A stretch of DNA of 64,000 nucleotides from Duganella sp. 1411 (GTDB lineage Bacteria > Pseudomonadota > Gammaproteobacteria > Burkholderiales > Burkholderiaceae_D): positions 248,001 through 312,000 of the forward strand of contig NZ_JAFICD010000005.1 of assembly GCF_017833525.1 (NCBI RefSeq), given 5' to 3'. Position numbers and translations under genes: made by a program. The notes beneath the pieces are model-generated. The model was not told the DNA's origin, searched no databases, and saw nothing but the letters and a program-made list of their open reading frames with translations. Shown piece by piece: positions 35,935-45,119 of this stretch (positions are counted from its first letter, which is position 1; every line of letters starts with the position of its first letter).

Positions 35935-36792
35935 TCAGGCCGGCCGCTTGCGGTAGGCGCACACCACGATATCGCTGGGGAAGGCGCGCAGCACCGGCAG
36001 CGCCAGCATGACGGCCGCGTAGTTGGCGTACAGCGCCGGCGCGCTCGTTGTGCCGGCGCAGCGCAACCGGGCCATCAAGCCGTCGGCGCGCACGGCCGGC
36101 AGCTCCGCGCTCAGTGCCAGCGCGAAGCCCTCGCTCTCGGCCAGGGTCGTCAGATTGCTGGGCCGGAAATAGTGCACGTGCGGCGACGGCAAGCCTTTTT
36201 GCCACAGCCGCTCGAACGGCGCGCGCCAGCCGGCGCGCGCGAACAGCTTGGCGAGCCGGTAGAACAGGCCGGCGCTGCTGGGCAGGTTCAGGATCAGCAC
36301 GCCGTCCGGGTTGAGCCGCTCGCGGCACGCGGCCAGCGCCGCGCGGATGTCCGGGATATGCTCTATGACGTCGTTGAACACGATCACGTCGAAGCGCTCG
36401 CCGTCGCGCAGCGCGCCGGGGAAGTAGCCGTTGCGCACCGGCAGCCCGCGGGCCGCGGCGCCGGCCGCCACGGCCGTGTCGGGCTCGAGGCCGAGCGCCT
36501 GGAAGCGCGCCGCGGCCGCCTCCAGGAACCAGCCGTGCGCGCTGCCGACGTCGAGCAGGGTGGTGGCGGCCGGCGCCAGCCGCGCCGCGTGGCCGACGAT
36601 GGTGCGGAAGTTTTCCTGCCGTATCGCCTTGAGGCCGGCCTCGCGGTCGGCCTCGTTGAGGCGCGTGTGCGCGTCGGCCTCGTTGATGGTCGGTTGCAGG
36701 GCCGCGCCCTCGTAGCCGCAGGCCGGACAGATCGAGTGCCAGGCCGACAGTCCGGCCACGGTCGGGGTGCCGCACACTACACATCTCATCAT
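35935..36792 (-). CDS. Class I SAM-dependent methyltransferase with zinc-ribbon N-terminus
   Basis: A 285-residue protein. Residues 1-30 carry two Cys pairs (C-V-V-C and C-P-A-C), a small metal-binding ribbon. The methyltransferase domain has motif I LLDVGSAHGWFLEAAA, FDVIVFNDVIEHIPD and PDGVLILNLPSSAGLFYRL. This is the type found in sugar C- and O-methylation and in polysaccharide loci. The frame is open 34 codons upstream, but AAGGAACC and the double ATG at 36792 mark the start. The substrate is probably a sugar nucleotide or glycan, by context. Confidence 0.85.
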   Translation of the reverse strand: MMRCVVCGTPTVAGLSAWHSICPACGYEGAALQPTINEADAHTRLNEADREAGLKAIRQENFRTIVGHAARLAPAATTLLDVGSAHGWFLEAAAARFQALGLEPDTAVAAGAAARGLPVRNGYFPGALRDGERFDVIVFNDVIEHIPDIRAALAACRERLNPDGVLILNLPSSAGLFYRLAKLFARAGWRAPFERLWQKGLPSPHVHYFRPSNLTTLAESEGFALALSAELPAVRADGLMARLRCAGTTSAPALYANYAAVMLALPVLRAFPSDIVVCAYRKRPA

Positions 36793-37031
36793 GGTTCCTT
36801 GCTTGCGCTCGCGCGAAGGGCTTAAATTTATGGCAATATAGGTATCATTGGCAAGACATATTTTTTTGCCACCGCGCAGTACGGCGCGCAGCATGTAAAA
36901 TTGCCGTTTCTATAGTTGAGCTCAATGCCAGTGACCCCTTCTTTTGCCACGCCGTCCGGCGCACCGCCGCTACCATTATTCTTCCCACTTTCGCGCGGCA
37001 CCGCCGCCACACCGCCGACCGGGGCGCGTCG

Positions 37032-38777
37032 ATGACCCGCCCGCAGGAGGTCGGTGTCGCCCGCGCCATGCTGGCGCGCGGCTGGGATTGGCTCGACGGC
37101 GGGGTGGTTCAACGCCTGGCCTGGTTGCTGCCGCTGGCGTTCGGCCTGATGTCGGTGTCGCTGGGCCAGGATGACAACTGGGACTTGCGCAACTACCACC
37201 TCTACAACCCTTACGCGCTGCTCAACGGCAAGGTCGGCCTGGACCTGGCGCCGGCCCAGTTTCAAAGCTATTTCAATCCCGTCCTCGATCTGTTGTATTA
37301 CGGGCTGATCAAACTGATGCCGGCGCGGCCGGCCGGCTTCGTCATGGGCGCGCTGCAGGGCCTCAATATACTGCTGGTGCTGGCGATCGGGCGCGCGCTG
37401 GCGGCCCATGCGCCGTCGATGTCGGCCAACCGCGCGCCGATGCTGCTGGCGCTGGCCGGTTGCATGGGGTGCGCCTTCTTCAGTCAGCTGGGCAACACGA
37501 TGGGCGACAACATCACCGCGCTCGGCGTGCTGGGCAGCTTGCTGCTGCTGGTGCGCCACTGGCAGGCGCTGGCCGCCGGCGGCCGCCGCGGCCTGGTGCT
37601 GGCGGCGCTGGCCGGACTGCTGATGGGCGCCGCCACCGGGCTCAAACTGACCAACGCGCCCTACGCGCTGGCCGCCTGCCTGGCGCTGTTCGCGCTGCCG
37701 GGCGGTTTGTCGCGCGGCATCGGGCGCGCGTTCGCGTTCGGCGTCGGCGTCGTCGCGGCCATCGCGGCGACGGCCGGCCACTGGTTCTGGCGCATGTGGG
37801 AGCTGTTCGGCAACCCCTTGTTCCCGCAGTTTAACGACCTGTTCCAGGGCCCGCTGGCGGCGCCGATCGGCATCGGCGACACGCGCTGGCTGCCCAAAGG
37901 CCTGGCCGAGCACGTGTTGTGGCCGTTCATCTTCACGCTCGACCCGCACCGCGTCACGGAAATCAAGATGCGTCTGCTGTTGTGGCCGGTGCTGTACGTG
38001 GCCTTGCTGGCGCTGGCCGTGCACGTCGTGCTGACCCTGGCCAGGCGCCCGCCGGCGGTGGCCGCGCTGGCGCCGCCGGTGCGCCTGGTGCTGGCGTTTT
38101 TTGTGTTGTCGTATCTGGGCTGGCAAGCACTGTTCAGCATTTACCGCTATCTGGTGCCGCTCGAATTGCTGGCGCCGCTGGTGCTGTGGCTGCTGCTGCA
38201 CCGCCTGCTGGCGCCGGTGCGCGCCCGTCTGCTGGCCGTGCCATTGATCGTGCTGGCCGTCGCGCTGGCGCTGCCGACGCCGCATTGGGGCCGGACCAGC
38301 TGGGCCGCCGAGGCGTTCCGCGTGCAGGTGCCGCCGCTGCCCCATCCCGAGCGCAGCGTCGCGCTGACCACCCAGGTGCCGATCGGCTGGTACACGGCCG
38401 GGTTCCCGTCGTCGCTGGCGTTCGTCTCGATCAGCGGCGGCTTCCCGCAATCGCCCCGCTACAACGAGCGCTTGGCGGCCATGATGGCCGAACGCGGCGG
38501 TCCGTTCTACGTGCTGATGATGTCGCAACAGCCCGATCCGTCCGAGGTGGCGGACCCGGCGCGCCAGCGCGCCGCCGACCAGGCCGACGCCGCCGCGCGC
38601 GCCGACGCCGCCGTGATCCTGGCCCGTTACGGCTTGCGCTGGGACGACGCCGCCGGCTGCGCCGTCTACCGCGCCTATATCGGCGTCAATTACCTGCCCT
38701 ACCAATGGTGCGCGGTCCTGCGTGACGGCGACCGCGCCGCGGCGGCCGCCGCGCCAGCCGCGCCGGCAACTCCTTAG
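37032..38777 (+). CDS. Polytopic membrane protein, putative lipid-linked glycosyltransferase
   Basis: A 581-residue protein with about 10-12 hydrophobic segments. An early periplasmic-loop motif GQDDNWDLRNYHLYNPYALLNGKV has an Asp pair in the first loop, as expected for GT-C glycosyltransferases (PMT/ArnT/AglB fold). The rest is Leu/Ala-rich membrane sequence and a C-terminal soluble domain of about 130 residues. I recognise no named family. The start ATG has a modest ribosome site (GGGGCG region). The position in the polysaccharide cluster supports a role in sugar transfer from a polyprenyl donor. Confidence 0.72.
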   Translation: MTRPQEVGVARAMLARGWDWLDGGVVQRLAWLLPLAFGLMSVSLGQDDNWDLRNYHLYNPYALLNGKVGLDLAPAQFQSYFNPVLDLLYYGLIKLMPARPAGFVMGALQGLNILLVLAIGRALAAHAPSMSANRAPMLLALAGCMGCAFFSQLGNTMGDNITALGVLGSLLLLVRHWQALAAGGRRGLVLAALAGLLMGAATGLKLTNAPYALAACLALFALPGGLSRGIGRAFAFGVGVVAAIAATAGHWFWRMWELFGNPLFPQFNDLFQGPLAAPIGIGDTRWLPKGLAEHVLWPFIFTLDPHRVTEIKMRLLLWPVLYVALLALAVHVVLTLARRPPAVAALAPPVRLVLAFFVLSYLGWQALFSIYRYLVPLELLAPLVLWLLLHRLLAPVRARLLAVPLIVLAVALALPTPHWGRTSWAAEAFRVQVPPLPHPERSVALTTQVPIGWYTAGFPSSLAFVSISGGFPQSPRYNERLAAMMAERGGPFYVLMMSQQPDPSEVADPARQRAADQADAAARADAAVILARYGLRWDDAAGCAVYRAYIGVNYLPYQWCAVLRDGDRAAAAAAPAAPATP

Positions 38778-38786
38778 CGGCGGCGC

Positions 38787-40859
38787 CTAGGGCCGCCGCG
38801 CGGCCGCGTCGATCACTTCCATGCGGTACAGGCCGATGCCGAGCTTGCGCCGGTCGGCGCCGAAGCCCAGCTCCTGCGGCGAGGTCGGGCGCGGGACGGC
38901 GATGTGGATGCGGCGCGCCGCGCCGCTGGTGTCCATGCGCAGTTCCACCACGCCGTGCTCGGCGCGCACGCGCAACGGCAGCGTCTTGCCGTCGATGGTG
39001 ACTTGGAAATCCTGTTCCGCGTTGGGCCCGTAGGCCGCCGCGTCGAGCCGCAGCAGCAGCCGGCGCGGCAGCGGGCGGGCGAACTCGAACACCGCCTCCG
39101 GCCCCTCCGACCAGCGGCCCCAGTGCTCGACGACCGACAGCCCGGTGCTGCGCATGTCGTCGCGCTCGGCCTCGGCGAAGCTGTAGATGTTGGCCTGCTC
39201 CGGCGGCACCACGCGCAGCAGCGTGTAGCCGCGGTTGCCGCTGTGGCGGGTGGCCCCGGTCGGCAACTGGTAATCGCCGATCGTCAGCAGCCAGCCGTTG
39301 GGGTAGTCCAGCGACGCCGTCGTGATCGCCGCCCCCTGCGGCAGACGCAGCAGGCGGACGTCGGTGTTGTCGAGGAAGAAGCGGGTCTTGAACAGGTTGG
39401 CGATGTCGGCGCCGACGATGGTCAGGCGCGACGCCTCCTTGGGCTCCAGGTATTGGTGGGCGTACAGGCCGGCCTTGACGTAGTCGTCCGGGCGCTGCGC
39501 CGTGCGCGCGTACAGGTTGACGAGCACGCCGCCGACCAGCAGCGCGGCCGGCATGAAGCCGAACAGGAACAGGCGCGTGCCCAGGCGCGCGTGGAAGATC
39601 CAGACCAGCACGCACAGCAGGCCCAGGATCGCCGGCGCCTGGCGCAGCGGCAGGTAGTGGACCACGCCGAACAGCGCCGGGCTGTCGATGTGGTTCGGGG
39701 TGTAGGCCGGCAGCAGGTACTGGCTGGCGAGCGCCAGCAGCAGCACCAGCGGCGCGGCCGCCAGCAGCCGGCGCGCGCGCGGCGCCTCGCCGCTGCGCGA
39801 GAGCTGGGCGCCGGCCAGCATCAGCAGCAGCGGCAGCGCGAAATCGTAGTAGCGCATGTGCAGCCGCGCGCCGCTCTCGGCGCCGCTGCCGGCCACCACG
39901 GCCGTAAACAGCGCCGTCACCGCCACCAGCGCCGGGATCGTCAGCGCCGAATACACCAGCAGCGCGGTGGCGCCGGGCGCCAGCTGGGCGCGCGCGCGCG
40001 CGCTGGCGCCCTGCAGCGCGGCGGCCGCCAGCGGCAGGCCGAACAGCAGCGTCAGCGCCATCAGGTGGCCCCGCAGGTTTTTCTGCGCCAGGTCGAGCAG
40101 CACCGCCAGCGCCGGACGGGTCTGCGCCTGGTCGGCGTACATCGTGCCCAGCAGATGCAGGCCCTTGCCGCCGGCGTACAGGTAGCCGACCCCGTAGCGC
40201 GCGGCGGCGGCGCACGCCAGCGCCAGCGCCAGCAGCCGCGCCGCCGGGCCGAGCCAGGCGCCGCCGGTGGCGGCGCGCTGGGCGTAGGCGCGGTAGACCA
40301 GGTACAGCAGGTACGGCGGCAGCAGGAACAAGGCGTGCACCTTGACCATCGCGAGCAGGCCCAGCAGCACCGAGCTGAGCGCCACCGCGCGCGCGTCGGC
40401 GTGGCCGCGGCGGCGCAGCACACTCCAGCTGAACAGCCAGAAACCGCAGTAGTACATCGCTTCGGGCATGAAGTAGCCGGTGTAGGTGTTGCCCGGCGAG
40501 AGCACGGCCAGCAGCGCCACCGCGGCCGCCACCGGCGCCGTCATGTACTGGCGCGCGACCAGGTAGATCAACGGCGCGGCCGCCACCATGAAGCCGGCGT
40601 TGAGCAGGCGCGCGCATTCGAGGAAGCCGTCGCCGCAGACGCTGGTGGCGCCGAACACCGTGTAGTACAGGTAGTTGGGGATCTGGGCGTCGGCCCACGG
40701 CGTCAGGCGCGCGGCGCTGCTGTAGGTCCATTCGTCGCCGAACACGCTGGGATACAGGCCGACGTTGCGCAGCGCGATGTAGGCGAACGCCAGCATCAGG
40801 GCGGCGGTGAACAGGGCCGGCGTCGACCAGCGGCGGGCGTAGCGGTGGAATAGGTTCAT
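38787..40859 (-). CDS. Large polytopic membrane protein, GT-C glycosyltransferase-like
   Basis: A 690-residue protein: about 12 membrane spans in residues 1-450 and a C-terminal soluble beta-rich domain of about 200 residues. The first periplasmic loop has LYPSVFGDEWTYSSAAR, the D/E-rich catalytic loop of the GT39/GT83 fold. It follows GT2 and GtrA genes on the same strand with a nine-base gap. GT2 (makes polyprenyl-P-sugar), GtrA (flips it) and a GT-C enzyme (transfers it) form a standard three-step glycosylation module, as in phage-type O-antigen modification. This is the most likely reading. Confidence 0.8.
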   Translation of the reverse strand: MNLFHRYARRWSTPALFTAALMLAFAYIALRNVGLYPSVFGDEWTYSSAARLTPWADAQIPNYLYYTVFGATSVCGDGFLECARLLNAGFMVAAAPLIYLVARQYMTAPVAAAVALLAVLSPGNTYTGYFMPEAMYYCGFWLFSWSVLRRRGHADARAVALSSVLLGLLAMVKVHALFLLPPYLLYLVYRAYAQRAATGGAWLGPAARLLALALACAAAARYGVGYLYAGGKGLHLLGTMYADQAQTRPALAVLLDLAQKNLRGHLMALTLLFGLPLAAAALQGASARARAQLAPGATALLVYSALTIPALVAVTALFTAVVAGSGAESGARLHMRYYDFALPLLLMLAGAQLSRSGEAPRARRLLAAAPLVLLLALASQYLLPAYTPNHIDSPALFGVVHYLPLRQAPAILGLLCVLVWIFHARLGTRLFLFGFMPAALLVGGVLVNLYARTAQRPDDYVKAGLYAHQYLEPKEASRLTIVGADIANLFKTRFFLDNTDVRLLRLPQGAAITTASLDYPNGWLLTIGDYQLPTGATRHSGNRGYTLLRVVPPEQANIYSFAEAERDDMRSTGLSVVEHWGRWSEGPEAVFEFARPLPRRLLLRLDAAAYGPNAEQDFQVTIDGKTLPLRVRAEHGVVELRMDTSGAARRIHIAVPRPTSPQELGFGADRRKLGIGLYRMEVIDAAARRP

Positions 40860-40868
40860 GCTTGTGCT

Positions 40869-41252
40869 TTATTGGGGTTTGAAGATCCAGTGCTTGCCGG
40901 CCACGTAGCCGACCGCGGCCACCAGCGGCAGCGCCAGCAGCTTGCCCGCCAGCGGCAGGCTGGCCAGCGCCTGGGCGGCGCCGACGCAGGCCAGGGTCAG
41001 CAGGTAGTTGCCGGCGACCACGCACAGATAGCGCGCCAGCGCGCCGCCGCTGCCGCCGTGGCCGAAGGTCAGCCGCGCGTGGTATGCGTAGTTGACCATG
41101 AGCCCGGCCACGAAGCCGCAGCTGGTGGCCGTCCACAGGCCGGCGCCGGCGCCCAGCAGCAGCCGCATCAGGCCGACGTCGACCAGCGCCGACAGTACGC
41201 CGCCGCCGACATACAACAGGAACTGGCGCGTCAGGAAGGTGCGCCTAAACAT
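40869..41252 (-). CDS. GtrA-family membrane protein (putative flippase)
   Basis: A 127-residue protein with four hydrophobic spans and the GtrA pattern FLTRQFLLYVGGGVLSALVDVGLMRLLL...NYAYHARLTFGHG...KHWIFKP. GtrA is thought to move polyprenyl-phosphate-sugar across the inner membrane. It overlaps the upstream GT2 gene by eight bases and precedes the large GT-C protein by nine, so the three genes should be co-translated. Confidence 0.92.
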   Translation of the reverse strand: MFRRTFLTRQFLLYVGGGVLSALVDVGLMRLLLGAGAGLWTATSCGFVAGLMVNYAYHARLTFGHGGSGGALARYLCVVAGNYLLTLACVGAAQALASLPLAGKLLALPLVAAVGYVAGKHWIFKPQ

Positions 41253-42231
41253 CGCGGGCCAGCCGCGGCGCGCGCTTGTGCAGCGGGCGCCGCGGCACCG
41301 AGGCGATGTCGTAGGCCAGGAAGGCCAGCAGCAACTGCATGCCCATCAGCACCGGCATGGCCGACAGCATCACCGTGCCGGCCGTGGTCGCCACGCCGGT
41401 GCGCGCCGACGCCACCCAGTGCCAGATGCCGAAGCCGGCGCCAAAGCCGAGCAGCAGGGCGCCCAGCGGCAGCTCGATCGAGGCCAGCGACATGTTGCGC
41501 AGGTAGTAGTTGTAGAACACCCGCTTGCCGAAGTTGCGCACGTGCTTGGCCAGGAACTCGGTGACGATCTTGGAGATCTTCAGGTTGCTGACCTCGTCGC
41601 CGTAGACGGCGTCCATCGGCACGTCCTGGACCACGGCGTTGAGCGTGTTGAGGCGGAACAGCATGTCCGTCTCGAAGAAATAGCGCCGGCTGATCTTGTT
41701 GAACGGCAGGTGGCGCGCGGCGTCGCGGTGGATCGCCGTGTAGCCGTTGGTCGGATCGAACAAGTCCCAGTAGCCCGACGACAGCTTGGTCAGCAGCGAC
41801 AGCATGGCGTTGCCGAACAGGCGCAGCGGCGGCATGCTGTGGATTTGCTCGAGGTCGAAGAAGCGGTTGCCCTTGGTGTAGTCGGCCTCGCCGGCCAGGA
41901 TGGGCGCGACGAAGGCCGGAATCAGCGCCGGGTCCATCTGGCCGTCGCCGTCGACCTTGACGATGACGGTGGCGCCGGCGGCGACGGCGGCCTGGTAGCC
42001 GGTCATGACGGCGCCGCCGACGCCCTGGTTCTCGGCGTGGCGCAGCACCACCACGCGCGGGTCGCGGTTGTGGGCCTCGACATGGTCGCCCGAGTGGTCG
42101 GGGCAGCGGTCGTCGACCACGTAGATGCGGTCGACCTCGGGGCCGATGGCGGCCAGCACGCCGAGGATGTGGCGGGTCACCTTATAGCAGGGGATGACCA
42201 CGGCGACGGGAAAGTCGTGTGTGTGCAGCAT
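41245..42231 (-). CDS. Family 2 glycosyltransferase, polyprenyl-phosphate sugar synthase type
   Basis: A 328-residue GT-A enzyme: VAVVIPCYKVTRHILGVLAAI, the YVVDDRCPD motif, KVDGDGQMDP (DxD-like nucleotide-sugar site) and two C-terminal transmembrane spans (about 230-310). That layout is typical of DPM1/GtrB enzymes making polyprenyl-phosphate-glucose or -mannose on the cytoplasmic side. The frame is open far upstream, but MLHTHDF at 42231 is the natural start. It is the first gene of the GT2-GtrA-GT-C operon. Confidence 0.9.
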   Translation of the reverse strand: MLHTHDFPVAVVIPCYKVTRHILGVLAAIGPEVDRIYVVDDRCPDHSGDHVEAHNRDPRVVVLRHAENQGVGGAVMTGYQAAVAAGATVIVKVDGDGQMDPALIPAFVAPILAGEADYTKGNRFFDLEQIHSMPPLRLFGNAMLSLLTKLSSGYWDLFDPTNGYTAIHRDAARHLPFNKISRRYFFETDMLFRLNTLNAVVQDVPMDAVYGDEVSNLKISKIVTEFLAKHVRNFGKRVFYNYYLRNMSLASIELPLGALLLGFGAGFGIWHWVASARTGVATTAGTVMLSAMPVLMGMQLLLAFLAYDIASVPRRPLHKRAPRLARDV

Positions 42232-42482
42232 AAAATCCGATAGTGAAAGGGGCGGACGCCGGGGCCGGCCCGACGCGCGCCGTTGCGCGTAACATCTCGT
42301 TACATTTAAGGCAAGCAATCCGGACGTGATTATACGGCAGCCACCCCCGGTTCCCGGCCGGCGCCGCAAATTTTTCCCCCGGGCGCCTTGGCCGCGGCCG
42401 ATTTGGTTTATCATGGGCGCCCATTACAAAAACACTATTGACCGACCGCCGCGGCGCGCCGCCGGTCCCCTTGAGGGTCTTC

Positions 42483-43892
42483 ATGGTTTTCAGTTCCGCC
42501 ACGTTCCTATTTTATTTTTTCCCGCTGTTCCTGCTCCTGTATTACGTGCTGCCGTGGAAGAACGGCGTGCTGCTGGTCGGCAGCCTGTTGTTCTACGCGT
42601 GGGGCGAGCCGCGCTTCGTGCCGCTGCTGCTGCTGTCGGCGCTGCTCAACTACGGCTTCGGCGCGGCCATCGCCGCCGCCGCCGGCCGCCGCCGCCGGCT
42701 GCTGCTGGCGCTGGGCGTGGCGGCCAACCTGCTGTTTCTGATGTATTACAAGTACATCGGCTTTTTCGCCACCGTGCTCAACGAGGCCATCGGCCCGTTC
42801 GGCCACACCGTGCCGGTGCCGGCCGTCGTGCTGCCGCTGGGGATCTCGTTCTTCACGTTCCAGGGCATCTCCTACCTGATCGACCTGCACCGGCGCGACA
42901 TCGAGGTGCAAAGCAGCTTCTGGCGCTTCGCCATGTACAAATCGATGTTCCCGCAACTGATCGCCGGCCCCATCGTGCGCTACCGCCAGATCGCCCACGA
43001 GATCGAGCACCGCGACCTGCCCAACGCCCGCGTCTGGGCCGGCTTCCGCCAGTTCGTCGTCGGCCTCGCGCAGAAGATGCTTATCGCCAACACCGTGGCG
43101 GTGACGGCCGACCGCCTGTTCGCCCAGGACCCGGCGCAGCTGGGCGCGACCGGCGCCTGGATCGGCATCGCCTGCTACACGGTGCAGATCCTGTTCGACT
43201 TCGGCGGCTACTCGAACATGGCGATCGGCATCGGCCACATGCTCGGCTTTAGCTACCCGCCCAACTTCCAGCGGCCGTACGCGTCGCTGTCGATGACCGA
43301 GTTCTGGCGCCGCTGGCACATCAGCCTGTCGTCGTGGTTCCGCGACTACCTGTACATTCCGCTGGGCGGCAACCGCCACGGCCCGCTGCGCACCTACGTC
43401 AACCTCGGCCTGGTGTTCCTGCTGTGCGGCCTGTGGCACGGCGCCGCCTGGACCTTCGTCATCTGGGGCCTGTGGCACGGCGCGCTGCTGGTGCTCGAGC
43501 GGCTCGGCCTGGGCGCGGCGCTGGCGCGCGCGCCGGCGCCGCTGGCGCACGCCTACACCTTGTTGATGGTCATGCTCGGCTGGGTGTTCTTCCGCGCCGA
43601 CAACGTGCCGTACGCGCTGTCCTACCTGCGCGCCATGGCCGGCCTGCACCCGGCGGCGGCCGCGCCGCACGCCTGGCAGAGCGATTTCAGCGCCTCCGCG
43701 GCCACCGCGCTGGTGCTCGGCGCGCTGATCGCCACCGTGCGCCTGGCGCCCGGCGCGCCGGCGCGCGCCGCCGCCGCGCTCGGGCGCCTGCGCCTGCCGC
43801 TGCAAACGCTGGCGCTGGCGGCCGCCTTCATGCTGTGCGTGCTCAACATGGCCGCCGGCACCTACAACCCGTTCATTTATTTCCGTTTCTGA
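42483..43892 (+). CDS. MBOAT-family O-acyltransferase (AlgI-like)
   Basis: A 469-residue membrane protein with about 11 spans. It matches AlgI: MVFSSATFLFYFFPLF opening, PLGISFFTFQGISYLID, TEFWRRWHISLSSWFRDYLYIPLGG and the catalytic-His block LLCGLWHGAAWTFVIWGLWHG. AlgI-type proteins pass acetyl groups across the inner membrane for periplasmic polysaccharide O-acetylation. The start is at 42483, after GAGGG. Its stop overlaps the next start (TGATG), so it is coupled to the AlgJ-like partner. No other alginate genes are present. Confidence 0.93.
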   Translation: MVFSSATFLFYFFPLFLLLYYVLPWKNGVLLVGSLLFYAWGEPRFVPLLLLSALLNYGFGAAIAAAAGRRRRLLLALGVAANLLFLMYYKYIGFFATVLNEAIGPFGHTVPVPAVVLPLGISFFTFQGISYLIDLHRRDIEVQSSFWRFAMYKSMFPQLIAGPIVRYRQIAHEIEHRDLPNARVWAGFRQFVVGLAQKMLIANTVAVTADRLFAQDPAQLGATGAWIGIACYTVQILFDFGGYSNMAIGIGHMLGFSYPPNFQRPYASLSMTEFWRRWHISLSSWFRDYLYIPLGGNRHGPLRTYVNLGLVFLLCGLWHGAAWTFVIWGLWHGALLVLERLGLGAALARAPAPLAHAYTLLMVMLGWVFFRADNVPYALSYLRAMAGLHPAAAAPHAWQSDFSASAATALVLGALIATVRLAPGAPARAAAALGRLRLPLQTLALAAAFMLCVLNMAAGTYNPFIYFRF

Positions 43893-45091
43893 TGACCACG
43901 TCCCCCTCCCAAGGCCCGCTGCGGCGCCACGCCGCCAAGATCGCGCTGGTCGCGCTGTTGTCCCTGCCCGCGCTGGTGGGCGCCTGGCGCTCGGGCCAGC
44001 ACGGCGGCGAAAACCGCACCATGGCGGCGCTGCCGGCGGTGCCGACCGACTGGGCCGGCGCGCTGGCGCTGCCGGCCAAGACCGACGCCTGGATCAACGA
44101 CCACTTCGGCTTCCGCGACGCGCTGCTGCTGGCCCACAACCGGCTGCGCTACAGCGTGTTCGACGAATTCCCGTCGGTGCAGGTCACGCGCGGGCGCCAC
44201 GGCCGCTTCTTCCTGACCTCGCACAACGCCAGCTCGCCGCCGTTTTCGGCCGTCACGTCGGTGTGCCGCGGCGGCCAGTTCAAGCCGGGCACGCCGGAGT
44301 ACATCAACCGCCTGTTCCGCGACTTCCACGCCATGGGCCTGGACCCGCGCATGCTGATCGTGCCGTCGGCGCCGGTGGTGATGTACGAGGACCTGCCGCG
44401 CTGGCTCGAGGCCGGCTGCGCGTCGAGCGCGACGCCGTTCACCGAACTGCTGGCCGGCGACCGGCTCGACCCCGAGGTGCGGCGCGCCACGCTCTATCCG
44501 CTGGCGCAGATGCGCGAGATCAAGCAGCGCGCGACCCTGTTCCCGAAGAACTGGTTCCACTGGAACGGTCCCGGCCTGGACGAGGTGGCGCAACTGACCT
44601 TGCCGATGTGGGGCCACCCGCTGGGCACGCCCGCGCCGGCGTTCCCGATCGCCCGGCGCGAGGGCGCGTCCGACGTCGCCAACCTGTTCGAGGGCATCGG
44701 CATCATGGCCACGATGGAGGAGGCCGACTTCGCCGCCGCCGGCGTGGCCTCGTGCTACGGCGGGCGCTGCTTCCCGGAATTCGAGGAATACGCCGAGACG
44801 CTGTACGACATCTCGCGCTTCCACAATCCGAAGGCGCCCAAGCGCCGCCTGGTCATGCTGACCGACTCGTTCGGCTCGAAGATCTCCGGCTGGTACGCCC
44901 GCTATTACGACGAGGTCGAGCAGGTGGCCACCAACAATATCTCGCAACTGAGCGCCGGCCAGATCGCCCGCCTGAAGGCCTATCTGTTCCGCGACCGCGA
45001 GAACATGGACCTGCTGATCCTGTACCACGACGGCGGCGCCAGCACCGGTACCTTGCAGTACGGGCTGGAACGCTTCCACGAAAAGCCGTAA
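43892..45091 (+). CDS. AlgJ/AlgX-like SGNH acetyltransferase partner
   Basis: A 399-residue protein with an N-terminal membrane anchor (about 15-32) and a periplasmic AlgX/AlgJ-type domain. Early motifs are NDHFGFRDALLLAHNRLRYSVF and GRHGRFFLTS. The predicted catalytic elements are FHWNGPGLDE (Asp/His part) and the serine motif LTDSFGS. It should take acetyl from the MBOAT protein and transfer it to the exported glycan. The ATG overlaps the MBOAT stop by one base. Together they form a two-gene O-acetylation operon. Confidence 0.85.
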   Translation: MTTSPSQGPLRRHAAKIALVALLSLPALVGAWRSGQHGGENRTMAALPAVPTDWAGALALPAKTDAWINDHFGFRDALLLAHNRLRYSVFDEFPSVQVTRGRHGRFFLTSHNASSPPFSAVTSVCRGGQFKPGTPEYINRLFRDFHAMGLDPRMLIVPSAPVVMYEDLPRWLEAGCASSATPFTELLAGDRLDPEVRRATLYPLAQMREIKQRATLFPKNWFHWNGPGLDEVAQLTLPMWGHPLGTPAPAFPIARREGASDVANLFEGIGIMATMEEADFAAAGVASCYGGRCFPEFEEYAETLYDISRFHNPKAPKRRLVMLTDSFGSKISGWYARYYDEVEQVATNNISQLSAGQIARLKAYLFRDRENMDLLILYHDGGASTGTLQYGLERFHEKP

Positions 45092-45119
45092 GTCTTGTTA
45101 GAAGGCGCGGGGCCGGCCG

